64,000 nucleotides of DNA from Kordia sp. (GTDB lineage: Bacteria; Bacteroidota; Bacteroidia; Flavobacteriales; Flavobacteriaceae): assembly GCF_022447245.1 (NCBI RefSeq), contig NZ_JAKVBC010000017.1, positions 1-64,000 of the forward strand, written 5' to 3'. Position numbers and translations under genes: made by a program. This document shows positions 26,536 through 35,899 of the stretch, piece after piece (the stretch's first letter is position 1; every line of letters begins with the position of its first letter). Below the pieces are notes generated by a model. That model was given only the letters and a program-made list of their open reading frames with translations, was not told the origin of the DNA and made no database searches.

Positions 26536-29500
26536 TTACTGATGTCCTAAATGGCAACCGCAACCAGGACGCATAAAACTATTTGTTTCCTCGTGCCAAG
26601 GAAATGCCGCATTATATTTAGTGTTTTCCCAATAGAATTTTGTGCGTTCTTTAGGTTCATTGCCTATTTCATTCATGGTTTCTGTATCGTATAAACGACC
26701 ATTAATCATGGTATGGGTAATGCTTTCTGTATTTCGAATATTTTCTAACGGATTTTTATCCATAATGACCAAGTCTGCCAATTTTCCAACTTTTAGCGAA
26801 CCAATATCCTTTCCTGCGCCAATGTATTCTGCCGGATTTATGGTTGCTGTTTTTAATGCTTCCATTGGAGACATGCCGCCTTGTTCCATCATCCACAATT
26901 CCCAATGTGCACCAATACCTTGTATTTGTCCATGAGCTCCAATGTTCACTTTTACACCTTTGTCCGCCAAAGATTTTACAGTTTTAGATACCAAAATATG
27001 TCCATTTTGATATTCTTCATCTGGTAACATAGTACGATGTCTGGAACGTGCATCTATAATTCCTCTGGGTGTATATTTTAAAAGCTTTTCATTTTCCCAA
27101 ACATTTGTATGTTGATACCAATAGTATTCACCATTTACTCCTCCGTAATTTACAATTAGAGTTGGCGTATAGCCTGTTTTGCTAGTTCCCCATAATTCTA
27201 ATACATCTTTGTAAACAGGGGCAATTGGAATATTGTGTTCTACACCTGTATGTCCATCCATAATCATGGTCATATTGTGATAAAATGTAGAACCTCCTTC
27301 TGGAACCACAAAAATTCCTTCTTCGCGTGCCGCTTGTAATACTTGCTGGCGTTGTTCACGACGTGGTTGATTGTAACTCTTTACCGATAACGCACCAAAT
27401 GCTTTTGTTCTTCTAATGGAAGATCGGGCGTCTTCTAAGTTGTTGATGACTGCTTTGAAATCACCATCGGCTCCGTATAGGATAAATCCAGTAGAGTAGA
27501 GGCGTGGACCCACTAGCGAACCATTTTTCACCAATTCTGATAAAGCGAAAACAGTTTCTGTATTCGCAGAAGGATCGTGTGCAGTTGTTACACCAAAAGC
27601 CAAGTTTGCATAAAATTGCCAGTGTTTTTGAGTTGTTAAACCATAACGGAAAGCGCCAATATGCGCATGTGCATCTACCATTCCTGGCATGATTGTTTTT
27701 CCTTTCATATTGTATACTTTTGCACTATTTGGAATACGAATTTTTCCTGTTTCTCCTAGTGCATTGATACGATTTCCTTGAATAACAATTGTTCCGTTTT
27801 CAATAACTTTTTCATCTTCCATCGTGATGATACGCGCATTTTTGAATACAATTTGACCATCTGGTTTGTCTGTCTTTAAAAGTAAATTGATTTTAGTCCC
27901 TTTTGTAGTAATTTCAGGTGTTTTTTCAGGAGAACCTTTTAGAAAAGTGAATTTGTCTTTGATTTCATTTGAAAAGTATTCATCGCCTAACGTCCACATG
28001 ACTTTTTTACTGTCTGGCGACCAATGTAAGTTTACACCAGCATCTTTGGCAATCTGTGCTACAGGAAATGCTTTCGTTTTGTTATCTAAGTTCACCTTTT
28101 GCCCCGTTGTAATCATTGGTGCAACGTAGGCTTTGTGCAACTGTGAAAATGCAACCCATTTATTGTCTGGACTTGGCACAATTCTGTTTGCATATTTTGA
28201 AGTGAAATGTGTACGTTTGTCTTGTCCTTGCAGATTTACACTGATTAATGACTTTGTCAAACTTCCAAAATAGGTTCCTCCAGTTTGTAAAAAGATGCGT
28301 TTCCCATCAGCTGAAAAGATAGGATATTCTCCTTGAGTAGTTACTAATTTCGCATCGCTACCATCTACTTTCATCGTGTAGATTCCAGCATTTTTAGAGA
28401 AGGTAAATCCTTGATCGTTGTTTCCACGTTCTTTTCGGTACACAATATGTTTTCCATCTGGAGAAAAAGTAGGTGTTCGGAAGCTTCCTTTTTTAGAAGA
28501 TAATTGTGTAGAGTTTCCACCATTTACAGCAATTTTTCTTACTGAACCTAAGTTAGTATCATTCCAAGTTACATATACAATTTCTTTTCCATCAGGAGAA
28601 AAACTAGGTTCAGACTCAAAATCAGTTCCTTTTGTTAATCGTTTTGGTCTTCCGTTAGGTAATTTTTTCTTCCATAAGTATCCAACAGCATTAAATACTA
28701 AGGTTTTTCCATCTGGAGAAGTTACTGCTTGTCTGATGACTTTTGCATTAAAGCTATCTGGAGCTACACGTGTATTGAATGAAATAGCGTCTGCAATTTT
28801 GAGTGTAGCATTTACTGTAAAAGGAATGTTGGTCACTTTTAAAGTTGAGATGTCAATTTTGTTGATTTTCCCACCAGCCCAAAACACAATTTCTTGATTG
28901 TTTGGCACCCAGCTAAAGTTTGGATACACACCAAATATAGCCCACGCTTCTTGTTGATCTTTATCCAACGCATCATATAAAGGCCATTCTTCTCCTGTTT
29001 CTAAATCGTGTAAGTATAAAACAGATTTTGTACGAACTCTTTTTATAAAAGCTAATTTTTTTCCATCTCTTGAAATTTGTGGACGTGAAGCTCCTCCTGG
29101 TCCACCTGTTACTTGTGTTATTTTCCCTGTTTGGAAATCGTAACGTTTGACAACATAAATCTGCTTGTTTGGATCTTTATTGTATTGAAATGATCCGCCA
29201 GGATATACATCTTCACTGTAGTATAAGTAACGACCATCTGGTGATACTGAAGGTTCGTTGACATCTTGTTGTTCATTTTTCTTTTTGGTTAATTGTAACC
29301 CAGAACCACCTGTAATATGATATTGCCACATTTCTCCAGCACCAAGTGAACGTTGTGATGTAAAATGTTTACGTGCTATAAACGAATTACCATCAGGCAT
29401 CCAAGTAGAATTGTTGAGCAAGCGAAAACTTTCTTTGGTAATCTGTTTGGCATCGGAACCATCGGCATTCATTATCCAAATATTATCGCCGCCACCAGCA

Positions 29501-29826
29501 TCACTGGTAAATAAAATTTTAGAACCATCCGGGCTGAAATGTGGTTGTATTTCAAAAGGAATTCCAGTTCGTAAAGTTTTGGCAGTTCCACCAGAAATTG
29601 GGATTGAATAAATATCTCCCATCATATCAAATACAATGGTTTTCCCGTCGGGACTTACATCCAAGTTCATCCAAGTTCCTTCGTTGGTTGTGAATGAATG
29701 ATCTTTATAATTGAAACCTCCTTTGGGATTAGAAACATCCCATCTATCAGTGTTTTTTTTGTCTTGTGCAAACAATGTGCACACAAAGAGAAGTCCGTAG
29801 AGGACTAAAAAATTGGTTCTCAACAT
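26536..29826 (-). CDS. PD40 beta-propeller / amidohydrolase fusion, secreted
   Basis: 1096 residues with a signal peptide (MLRTNFLVLYGLLFVCTLFAQ). The first ~640 residues carry TolB/DPP6-like PD40 repeats such as SPDGKTIVF, SPDGSKILF, SPDGRYLYY, SPDGKTLVF and SPDGKEIVY. From ~665 a composite amidohydrolase begins (VFKNARIITMEDEKVIENGTI); metal ligands appear in MPGMVDAHAHIG and later GHTGVEHN, with ADLVIMDKNPLENI at the end. The reaction is unknown; the family hydrolyses C-N bonds. The last residues MRPGCGCHLGHQ form a Cys/His-rich tail absent from typical amidohydrolases. It is in line with two other envelope hydrolase genes. Confident on architecture. Confidence 0.9.
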   Translation of the reverse strand: MLRTNFLVLYGLLFVCTLFAQDKKNTDRWDVSNPKGGFNYKDHSFTTNEGTWMNLDVSPDGKTIVFDMMGDIYSIPISGGTAKTLRTGIPFEIQPHFSPDGSKILFTSDAGGGDNIWIMNADGSDAKQITKESFRLLNNSTWMPDGNSFIARKHFTSQRSLGAGEMWQYHITGGSGLQLTKKKNEQQDVNEPSVSPDGRYLYYSEDVYPGGSFQYNKDPNKQIYVVKRYDFQTGKITQVTGGPGGASRPQISRDGKKLAFIKRVRTKSVLYLHDLETGEEWPLYDALDKDQQEAWAIFGVYPNFSWVPNNQEIVFWAGGKINKIDISTLKVTNIPFTVNATLKIADAISFNTRVAPDSFNAKVIRQAVTSPDGKTLVFNAVGYLWKKKLPNGRPKRLTKGTDFESEPSFSPDGKEIVYVTWNDTNLGSVRKIAVNGGNSTQLSSKKGSFRTPTFSPDGKHIVYRKERGNNDQGFTFSKNAGIYTMKVDGSDAKLVTTQGEYPIFSADGKRIFLQTGGTYFGSLTKSLISVNLQGQDKRTHFTSKYANRIVPSPDNKWVAFSQLHKAYVAPMITTGQKVNLDNKTKAFPVAQIAKDAGVNLHWSPDSKKVMWTLGDEYFSNEIKDKFTFLKGSPEKTPEITTKGTKINLLLKTDKPDGQIVFKNARIITMEDEKVIENGTIVIQGNRINALGETGKIRIPNSAKVYNMKGKTIMPGMVDAHAHIGAFRYGLTTQKHWQFYANLAFGVTTAHDPSANTETVFALSELVKNGSLVGPRLYSTGFILYGADGDFKAVINNLEDARSSIRRTKAFGALSVKSYNQPRREQRQQVLQAAREEGIFVVPEGGSTFYHNMTMIMDGHTGVEHNIPIAPVYKDVLELWGTSKTGYTPTLIVNYGGVNGEYYWYQHTNVWENEKLLKYTPRGIIDARSRHRTMLPDEEYQNGHILVSKTVKSLADKGVKVNIGAHGQIQGIGAHWELWMMEQGGMSPMEALKTATINPAEYIGAGKDIGSLKVGKLADLVIMDKNPLENIRNTESITHTMINGRLYDTETMNEIGNEPKERTKFYWENTKYNAAFPWHEETNSFMRPGCGCHLGHQ

Positions 29827-29936
29827 TTGGCTATTAGTTTAAACTCCTAAATTAGCCAATATCATGATAATATTTCTTAAAAGAGTGTTAAGGTGTTTTC
29901 CTAAAGTCTTAAAAATAAAATATCGAGAAGGAAATG

Positions 29937-30578
29937 TTATATAACTTGTGTTTTCTTTTTTCGCAATTTCCAAAACCAGTAGTTCATATACGCTGTTCCA
30001 AATATACTTGGTACTAACCAACCTGCAACTCCTGGGATGAATTGATTCACAACTACAAACGCTGTTACTGCAGCAATATAACCGCCCATCATTTTTCCAA
30101 TATGTAGCTTTAGCCAATGCTTGCGTAAGGTTTTAATGTTTCGCAATAGGAAAAGATCACGAATGGAGAATACAATACCAACACTCCCAAAAATAGTTAA
30201 TACTGTATTGAGTTTTCCGGTGGTAAAAATGGGATACACAATCATGCTAATTCCTGTGAGTAACATAGCAATGGCAATTATTTTATCAGCTAAAACTTTT
30301 GGATTTGGTTTTTTGAATTGCAATGCACGATATCCTGAAATGATAAAGTATGAACTGAATATTCCGACGGTAAATAGAAATGCATTTTCATGTTTTGGAA
30401 GTACCGCAATAACTAGTGCAGATAATGCTGAACACAACATAGAATAGTAAAAGATAATTCCAGATTTTTTGTGAGCATTATTTCCCTTTTTAGTAAGAAT
30501 AGCGATAAATCCAGCAATAAAAGCGATACTTCCTAAAATGGCATGTATGTAGATAAGATAAGTAGCAAAGGTTTCCAT
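29937..30578 (-). CDS. DUF2306-like multi-pass membrane protein
   Basis: The start is placed at METFATYLIYIHAIL; an ATG six codons upstream is possible. About six hydrophobic segments are visible. The N-terminal pattern YIHAILGSIAFIAGFIAILT, then KKGNNAHKKSGIIFYYSML, is that of DUF2306-type proteins, and a basic C-terminus follows. Inner-membrane protein of unknown function. No partner is evident in the neighbourhood. Confidence 0.75.
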   Translation of the reverse strand: METFATYLIYIHAILGSIAFIAGFIAILTKKGNNAHKKSGIIFYYSMLCSALSALVIAVLPKHENAFLFTVGIFSSYFIISGYRALQFKKPNPKVLADKIIAIAMLLTGISMIVYPIFTTGKLNTVLTIFGSVGIVFSIRDLFLLRNIKTLRKHWLKLHIGKMMGGYIAAVTAFVVVNQFIPGVAGWLVPSIFGTAYMNYWFWKLRKKKTQVI

Positions 30579-30761
30579 CGGGTTGTTTTTTGTCAAATCT
30601 ACATAGTTTTTTGTGTCGTAAAAAAACTTTAAGACCGAACTGCTGAATTCTACTACTGAATTGTAGTTTTACGTATAAACATCAGTTATTTTAGGGTGTT
30701 TTTACCCTTAAAAACTTATCAGAAACGAACTACTTTTATACTTTACCAATTATAGCTAGTT

Positions 30762-31100
30762 ATGAAAATTAAAAATAAAGCTTTTGTGAGATGGAGTATA
30801 GCAATCATAGTATGTTGTTTGTTTTCATCTTGTTATACTGTTCGGTTAAAGAATGTGTATGGAGATCCTGAACCAGATCCAATCAGTGACAGAACAGATT
30901 ATTATAGAATGATGAAAGTCCGTGAAATTGATACTGTAATTACCGTTTCAGTGATCGATAAAGATTTTGCCATGTTACTTGATAAATGTGGATCAAGTGG
31001 AATTCATACTGTAGAATATCGAAATACATTTGGAGGAATCTTATTAAGTGCTGTGACTTTTGGTCGAAAACGAGAGTGCGTGTTAAATATGTATGTATGA
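30762..31100 (+). CDS. Small lipoprotein, 112 aa
   Basis: It has a lipoprotein signal (WSIAIIVCCLFSSC, lipobox Cys ~24) followed by YTVRLKNVYGDPEPDP and a compact alpha/beta domain with DTVITVSVIDKDFAMLLDKCG. I do not recognise the domain. It is 20 bp upstream of the FAD-linked oxidase gene and is probably the first gene of that operon. An envelope-located first component of the module is possible, but the link is by position only. Confidence 0.75.
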   Translation: MKIKNKAFVRWSIAIIVCCLFSSCYTVRLKNVYGDPEPDPISDRTDYYRMMKVREIDTVITVSVIDKDFAMLLDKCGSSGIHTVEYRNTFGGILLSAVTFGRKRECVLNMYV

Positions 31101-31120
31101 AATCTAACAACTAAGAAGTT

Positions 31121-32722
31121 ATGGCAAAAACAACACCGTATGCAAAAAGTACTTGGGATACCTTACATAATAATGGTCCTTTTCCGTTGAAAACTTTATA
31201 TGTAACGGAACTAGCAGGTTCTGCACATATGTTTTCAAAATACGATCGCTATAACGATGCTGCTAAAGAAATTCAACGACTCATCCGTGAAGCTGCCGAC
31301 AAAAATGAAGGGTTTCGCGCATATGGATCTAGTTGGTCATTATCGCATGTTGCACATCAAAAAGACAATATGCATTACAATGGGTTTATGAGCATTCATA
31401 TTCTAATTTCACAAGAATTGACACATGAAAACTCCTCATACGTCAATAAAAATCTGTTCTTTTTTGAATGCAGAAATACCATCAAACGAATTTCAGAAGT
31501 ATTAGGTTCACACGGAAAATCATTGAAAACGAGTGGTGCAAGTAATGGACAAACCATTGCTGGTTGTATTTCAACAGGCGTTCATGGTTCAGCCTTAAAT
31601 GTTGGTTCTATTCAAGATTATGTGGTTGGATTAAATATTATTATTGGTGATAAATCTACAGATATTGTGTATTTGGAGCGACATACCAAGCCTGCACTGA
31701 ATGATGATTTTGCAAAAAAAATAAATGCAAGAGTCATTCGAAATGATCATTTGTTTAATGCTGCATTAGTAGGTTTGGGCGCGTTCGGATTTATACATGG
31801 TGTCGTAATTGAAGCCGAAGATCGTTTTTTACCAAAGCGTTATGTAAAGAAAATCAAGAAAGAATTGGCGATGGAATTGGCCGATACGATTGATTTTAAA
31901 AACTCGACATTTAAAATCGATGGAGAAGTAGATGAAAATGATAAGCCATTACGACCGTATCACTACAAAGTATTCATCAATCCGTATACAAATGAAGATG
32001 ATTATGTCGTAGAAGTGATGTATAAAAAACCGTATCAAATTCCGTATCCAGATCCGTTTCCAATCATAAAAAAATCATTGTATAAAGACTTGATTTATTT
32101 ATTGATTAAAATGTCTGAAAAGTATCCAAAAGCAATTCCGTGGTTTATCAAACGATTGCAAAAAAGCATTTTACCAGAAGTGAATGAGGAAACTTTAGGA
32201 ACATTATATGAAACCTTTTGGGATGCGCCGTATCAAGGACCTGCATTTGCTTGTTCAATAGCAATTGATCATACGAATTCTTCAAAAGCATATAAGGTTT
32301 TAGAAGAAATGACACAAAAAGAAGGCCCAATTCCAGGAGTTTTTGCCATGCGATTTGTAAAACAAACAGATACTACACTCGGATTTACCAAGTTTCCAAC
32401 TACCTGTATGTTGGAAATTGATGAAGTATTATGGGAGAAGTCGCGGAAAATTATGAGTTTGACAGAATATTCAAAACGAATGATAGAAGTGTTGCAAAAA
32501 AATAACATTCCGTTTACCATTCATTGGGGAAAAAATTCTGATTGGAAGTTTCCGAATTTGGTAAAAATTATGTTTGGAGATAAGGTAAGAGAATGGAAAA
32601 GTTATCGTAGCGGATTGCTATCAACGGAAATGCAAAAAGTATTTTCAAATGGCTTTTTAGAAGATACAGATTTACACACACCAAACGTGACCAATGAAGA
32701 GGATTTGATTGTTTCACTGTAA
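31121..32722 (+). CDS. FAD-binding (PCMH-type) oxidoreductase
   Basis: 533 residues without a signal peptide. The N-terminal FAD-binding PCMH fold has FRAYGSSWSLSHVA and SGASNGQTIAGCISTGVHG, followed by VVGLNIIIGD and LVGLGAFGFIHGVVIEAED. The C-terminal part includes IPFTIHWGKNSDW, resembling the substrate-cap end of the aldonolactone/alditol oxidase group (D-arabinono-1,4-lactone oxidase-like). It would oxidise a sugar-type substrate and probably reduce O2 to H2O2. Its role beside an endonuclease and a CHAT protein is unexplained. Cytoplasmic by sequence. Confidence 0.85.
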   Translation: MAKTTPYAKSTWDTLHNNGPFPLKTLYVTELAGSAHMFSKYDRYNDAAKEIQRLIREAADKNEGFRAYGSSWSLSHVAHQKDNMHYNGFMSIHILISQELTHENSSYVNKNLFFFECRNTIKRISEVLGSHGKSLKTSGASNGQTIAGCISTGVHGSALNVGSIQDYVVGLNIIIGDKSTDIVYLERHTKPALNDDFAKKINARVIRNDHLFNAALVGLGAFGFIHGVVIEAEDRFLPKRYVKKIKKELAMELADTIDFKNSTFKIDGEVDENDKPLRPYHYKVFINPYTNEDDYVVEVMYKKPYQIPYPDPFPIIKKSLYKDLIYLLIKMSEKYPKAIPWFIKRLQKSILPEVNEETLGTLYETFWDAPYQGPAFACSIAIDHTNSSKAYKVLEEMTQKEGPIPGVFAMRFVKQTDTTLGFTKFPTTCMLEIDEVLWEKSRKIMSLTEYSKRMIEVLQKNNIPFTIHWGKNSDWKFPNLVKIMFGDKVREWKSYRSGLLSTEMQKVFSNGFLEDTDLHTPNVTNEEDLIVSL

Positions 32723-32799
32723 AGACAGAAACTTTTTTTAATGGAGTTGTGTAGGCTGACAGAATTTAATAATTTAGAAACACATTAATACGACTGATT

Positions 32800-33738
32800 T
32801 TGAGTTACTCAGCTACCTTTTTCGAAACGCATTCAGTACAAGCACCAAGCATTGATGCTGAAGAGATTGCGAAGTTTTCAGCAGCTGGATTGAATGTGTC
32901 AGATTATTATTTGCCTTATCAAAATTACAGTGTGCTGCAGAATCCGTTTCGAAAATTCCCGTACTATTCGGCAGTAAATGTTGATGGAAAACGATTCCAT
33001 AAGCTTAAAAGAGATAGTATTTTTGATGGAAGTGAACGTTGGGCAAAAGACGAACGCATTCCTGAAGAAGCACAATGGGGAAATGCTTTATATAGTGCCA
33101 AAAATTACGATTTTGATAGAGGTCATTTGGCAAAACGTGAATATGTACAATGGGGAATTGATGAAGAAGCTGCACGTATGGCTGCACGATCCACATTTTT
33201 TTATACCAATGCGGCTCCGCAAGTAAGCAAATTGAATAGAGGCGTTTGGAAACGTATTGAAAATTATATTTTACACCATGAAGTGATTAAAAACAGTATG
33301 AAAATCTGTTTGTTCAGTGGTCCAGTATTTCGTGAAGACGATCCTGAATTTTTGCAAAAAGTAAATGATCAAACGGTACGATTACCGTATTTATTTTGGA
33401 AAGTAGTGTATTATGTAAAAGATGGAGAATTGTATAGAGCAGGTTTTTTGACGAGTCAACGCAGGCAAATGCAAAAAAAACGCATCATTAAGCCTGTAAG
33501 TCGCTCTGAAGAAAGTGTGCGATCAACACATTTCAATACTTTTAAAGATGCAGAAACCTATCAGGTAAACGTGTCTTTTGTAGAGCAAATTGGTCAGTTG
33601 TCCTTTGAAGCTGCCACAGAAACGTTTCAAAGCGACGATCCTGAACGAATTATCCTTTCGCGTGTCAATGTTCGTAATGATAGTAACGAAAGTGCACAAA
33701 TGGAAGAAATAGTCACAAATATGAATTTAAAATTATAA
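32800..33738 (+). CDS. DNA/RNA non-specific endonuclease (NUC family), cytoplasmic type
   Basis: 312 residues from a TTG start, since no ATG or GTG is available before the conserved region. The catalytic motif is YDFDRGHLAKREYVQWG (general-base His109), followed by TFFYTNAAPQVSKLNRGVWKRIE, with the Asn of the LNRGVW segment as metal ligand. This is the endonuclease G / Serratia nuclease fold, which cuts DNA and RNA. Most bacterial members are secreted; this one shows no signal peptide. The ~80-residue C-terminal extension (ESVRSTHFNTFKDAETYQV onward) is outside the nuclease core. It is followed directly by the CHAT-domain frame. Confidence 0.87.
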   Translation: MSYSATFFETHSVQAPSIDAEEIAKFSAAGLNVSDYYLPYQNYSVLQNPFRKFPYYSAVNVDGKRFHKLKRDSIFDGSERWAKDERIPEEAQWGNALYSAKNYDFDRGHLAKREYVQWGIDEEAARMAARSTFFYTNAAPQVSKLNRGVWKRIENYILHHEVIKNSMKICLFSGPVFREDDPEFLQKVNDQTVRLPYLFWKVVYYVKDGELYRAGFLTSQRRQMQKKRIIKPVSRSEESVRSTHFNTFKDAETYQVNVSFVEQIGQLSFEAATETFQSDDPERIILSRVNVRNDSNESAQMEEIVTNMNLKL

Positions 33739-33811
33739 TATCATTTCAAATACAGTTAACATATTATTCATTAAAGCCAATCCAATTGATAGTGATGCAC
33801 TGCGATTAGAT

Positions 33812-34714
33812 GTGGAAGAAAATGCTATACGCGATGTTTTAGCCAGTAGTGATGACAAAACTAAATTCGAATTCGAATCGAGAGGCGCTGTCACCAAAGA
33901 TCTTTTGATTGATCATTTACTGAAGATAAAACCAAACATTTTACATATTTCTGGACATGGAAATACCGATGAACAATTACTTTTAGAAGATATTGAAGGT
34001 TACAAAGAAGAAGTTTCTATTCAACGCTTATCTGATGTATTATCAGGTTTTACAAATCATATCAATTGTGTGTTTTTAAACACTTGTCATAGTTTGGCTG
34101 GAATCAACGATTTCAATAAAAATATTGCATATATCATCGGAATGAAAAACGAAATCCCCGATGATGTTGCCATTAGTTTTTCTAGAAATTTTTACAATGC
34201 ATTGTTTAATGGTAGAACAATTAAAGATGCGTTTAAAATTGCTTTATCGCGAATTGCTATGACCGATCAAGGCGATGAAAATATTCCAAAATTAATAGTC
34301 AATAAGGAAGCACTGATTGAAGATGAAAGACTTTTGGAAAAAGAAGAAGAAGCCGAAGATGCTTTAATCAATACGATAGTTTCTGAAGAAGAAATTGCAA
34401 TTGCTAAAAACGGTTACAAAAAAAGCATCAGTTTTCATTATCGATTGATCATTCTAGCTGTTACTTTTGGAATAGGACTTTTTGTGTTTTTATATTTTAA
34501 AGGAAATAGCGATTTGACTTCTTCTCTTTTAGGACTCATTCCAAGTGCCCTTGGGAGTTATCCTTTTTTAGAAATTCAGAAGCGGAAAAATAGAATCACG
34601 CTGATTAAAGTATTTGAAATAAAACGAAAACGCTTGTTGAATGCCTTAGCACAACTTTCACCACATGAACGTAGAGAATTAAACGACGAATTTAAGCGAT
34701 TAATAATTATTTAA
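33812..34714 (+). CDS. CHAT-like caspase-family protein with two C-terminal membrane segments
   Basis: The caspase/CHAT active site is visible: PNILHISGHG (His49 from the GTG start) and NCVFLNTCHS (Cys92), then PDDVAISFSRNFYNALFNG typical of CHAT folds. A charged coiled segment (EDERLLEKEEEAEDALINT) leads to two hydrophobic stretches (LIILAVTFGIGLFVFLYF and SSLLGLIPSALGSYPFL) and a basic C-terminus. The annotated start is the first GTG, but homology of the CHAT type clearly begins ~23 codons earlier (VNILFIKANPIDSDALRLD), where only ATT/ATC/ATA codons are available. The protein is a membrane-anchored putative protease placed after a nuclease gene and before a coiled-coil membrane protein. Confidence 0.8.
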   Translation: MEENAIRDVLASSDDKTKFEFESRGAVTKDLLIDHLLKIKPNILHISGHGNTDEQLLLEDIEGYKEEVSIQRLSDVLSGFTNHINCVFLNTCHSLAGINDFNKNIAYIIGMKNEIPDDVAISFSRNFYNALFNGRTIKDAFKIALSRIAMTDQGDENIPKLIVNKEALIEDERLLEKEEEAEDALINTIVSEEEIAIAKNGYKKSISFHYRLIILAVTFGIGLFVFLYFKGNSDLTSSLLGLIPSALGSYPFLEIQKRKNRITLIKVFEIKRKRLLNALAQLSPHERRELNDEFKRLIII

Positions 34715-34731
34715 AAAAGACTGAGAAGTAT

Positions 34732-35832
34732 ATGAAGACTTATAAATCAATAGAAGAAACTATTGCTGATGTTCGCAAAAAGGACAAGCGTTACAATTAT
34801 ATAATCTTAGTCATTACCTTGATTATGATTACTGTCATCGCTACGATTGTGATTATCAATTATGAAACTAAGGCAAAGAAAAGTGCGGCTCTAATTGCGC
34901 AAAATGAAGATACAATTGAGGAAAATAAAATCATGATTGCGAAGTTGAAAACCAAAGAGATTGAAAATAGACAATTACGTGAACAAGATTCAATTCGTAC
35001 AGATTCTATCAAGCGTTTGGTAAAGACTTTACGTCAAGAATTATCAATCATCCGAAAAGAATTGGCAAAAGGGAATGGATTTAGCAGTAATCAAGCAGTT
35101 GTAATAGCAAATTTGAATGAAGCACAAGATAGATTGAATCAAATCACTAATAATATCAGCGATAATACGATTGTTCGTTATTACAAACGAAAAGCGGATG
35201 GTGATCGTATTGTAAATATGATTCAAAATATGAAAGACCCAAGTTTTCGATTGAATGTAAAGGATGTACCGAATGATAATGGTTACATCAAAATAAACAC
35301 TTTATGGTTTGGTACAGATGTAAATAGAGTAGAAGTCGCAAAATTATTAGAAGCTTTAAAGAAGATTAATGTACGTATTAACAATGTAAAGGAGTTTGAT
35401 AATCCCAAAACAAAAGAGTGGAAAAAGGCAGCGATAGAAATAGGTTATGAACCATTAAATACAGTAACAAATATCAAACTTACGGAGAGTCAAGTTGCCA
35501 ATTTACGTGTGAATAATAATAATATCAAATACAATGTTCGGTTTTATTCCTATAAACCCAATCAAAGAATAAAAAGCCAATTGGCAACAATTATCAAAAA
35601 AGAAAATTACAACCTAAAAGTATATCCAGATTGGAAAAAACAATATAGTTTCTTTGCCAAGGTTCCTACCGTTTTTTATTATGATAGAAATACAAAAGAC
35701 ATTGCCGAAAAGTTAGCAGCAACATTGTCTAATTATGTGAAAGGTGTAAACTTTAAAGTCCAATTTGGAAGCGGTTACGGAATTAAACAAAGTGAAAAGA
35801 AGAATACGTTTATTATTCATTACACGCAGTAG
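34732..35832 (+). CDS. Membrane-anchored coiled-coil protein with LytR_C-like repeats
   Basis: 366 residues. One transmembrane helix at ~23-44 (YIILVITLIMITVIATIVII) is followed by a coiled coil (~50-115, rich in E/K/R heptads such as KTKEIENRQLREQDSI). The C-terminal part (~145-366) has four similar segments with VRYYKRKADGDRIVNMIQ, INTLWFGTDVNRVEVAKLL, VRFYSYKPNQRIKSQLATI and VPTVFYYDRNTKDIAEKLA, resembling LytR_C-type alpha/beta repeats arranged as two pairs. Orientation suggests the coiled coil and repeats project out of the cytoplasm. It starts 17 bp after the CHAT gene and is probably its partner. Family link is inference. Confidence 0.8.
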   Translation: MKTYKSIEETIADVRKKDKRYNYIILVITLIMITVIATIVIINYETKAKKSAALIAQNEDTIEENKIMIAKLKTKEIENRQLREQDSIRTDSIKRLVKTLRQELSIIRKELAKGNGFSSNQAVVIANLNEAQDRLNQITNNISDNTIVRYYKRKADGDRIVNMIQNMKDPSFRLNVKDVPNDNGYIKINTLWFGTDVNRVEVAKLLEALKKINVRINNVKEFDNPKTKEWKKAAIEIGYEPLNTVTNIKLTESQVANLRVNNNNIKYNVRFYSYKPNQRIKSQLATIIKKENYNLKVYPDWKKQYSFFAKVPTVFYYDRNTKDIAEKLAATLSNYVKGVNFKVQFGSGYGIKQSEKKNTFIIHYTQ

Positions 35833-35899
35833 TATTTAGTTCTATTTTAGGAGTTTCTGAATTTTTATATACCTCTTATCAGGTAGGTATTATATTTTT

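Noticed and set aside
28418-28897. 159-codon plus-strand frame opposite the propeller-amidohydrolase gene
   Set aside because: It is the antisense shadow of a well-supported long gene and has no motif or ribosome-binding context of its own.
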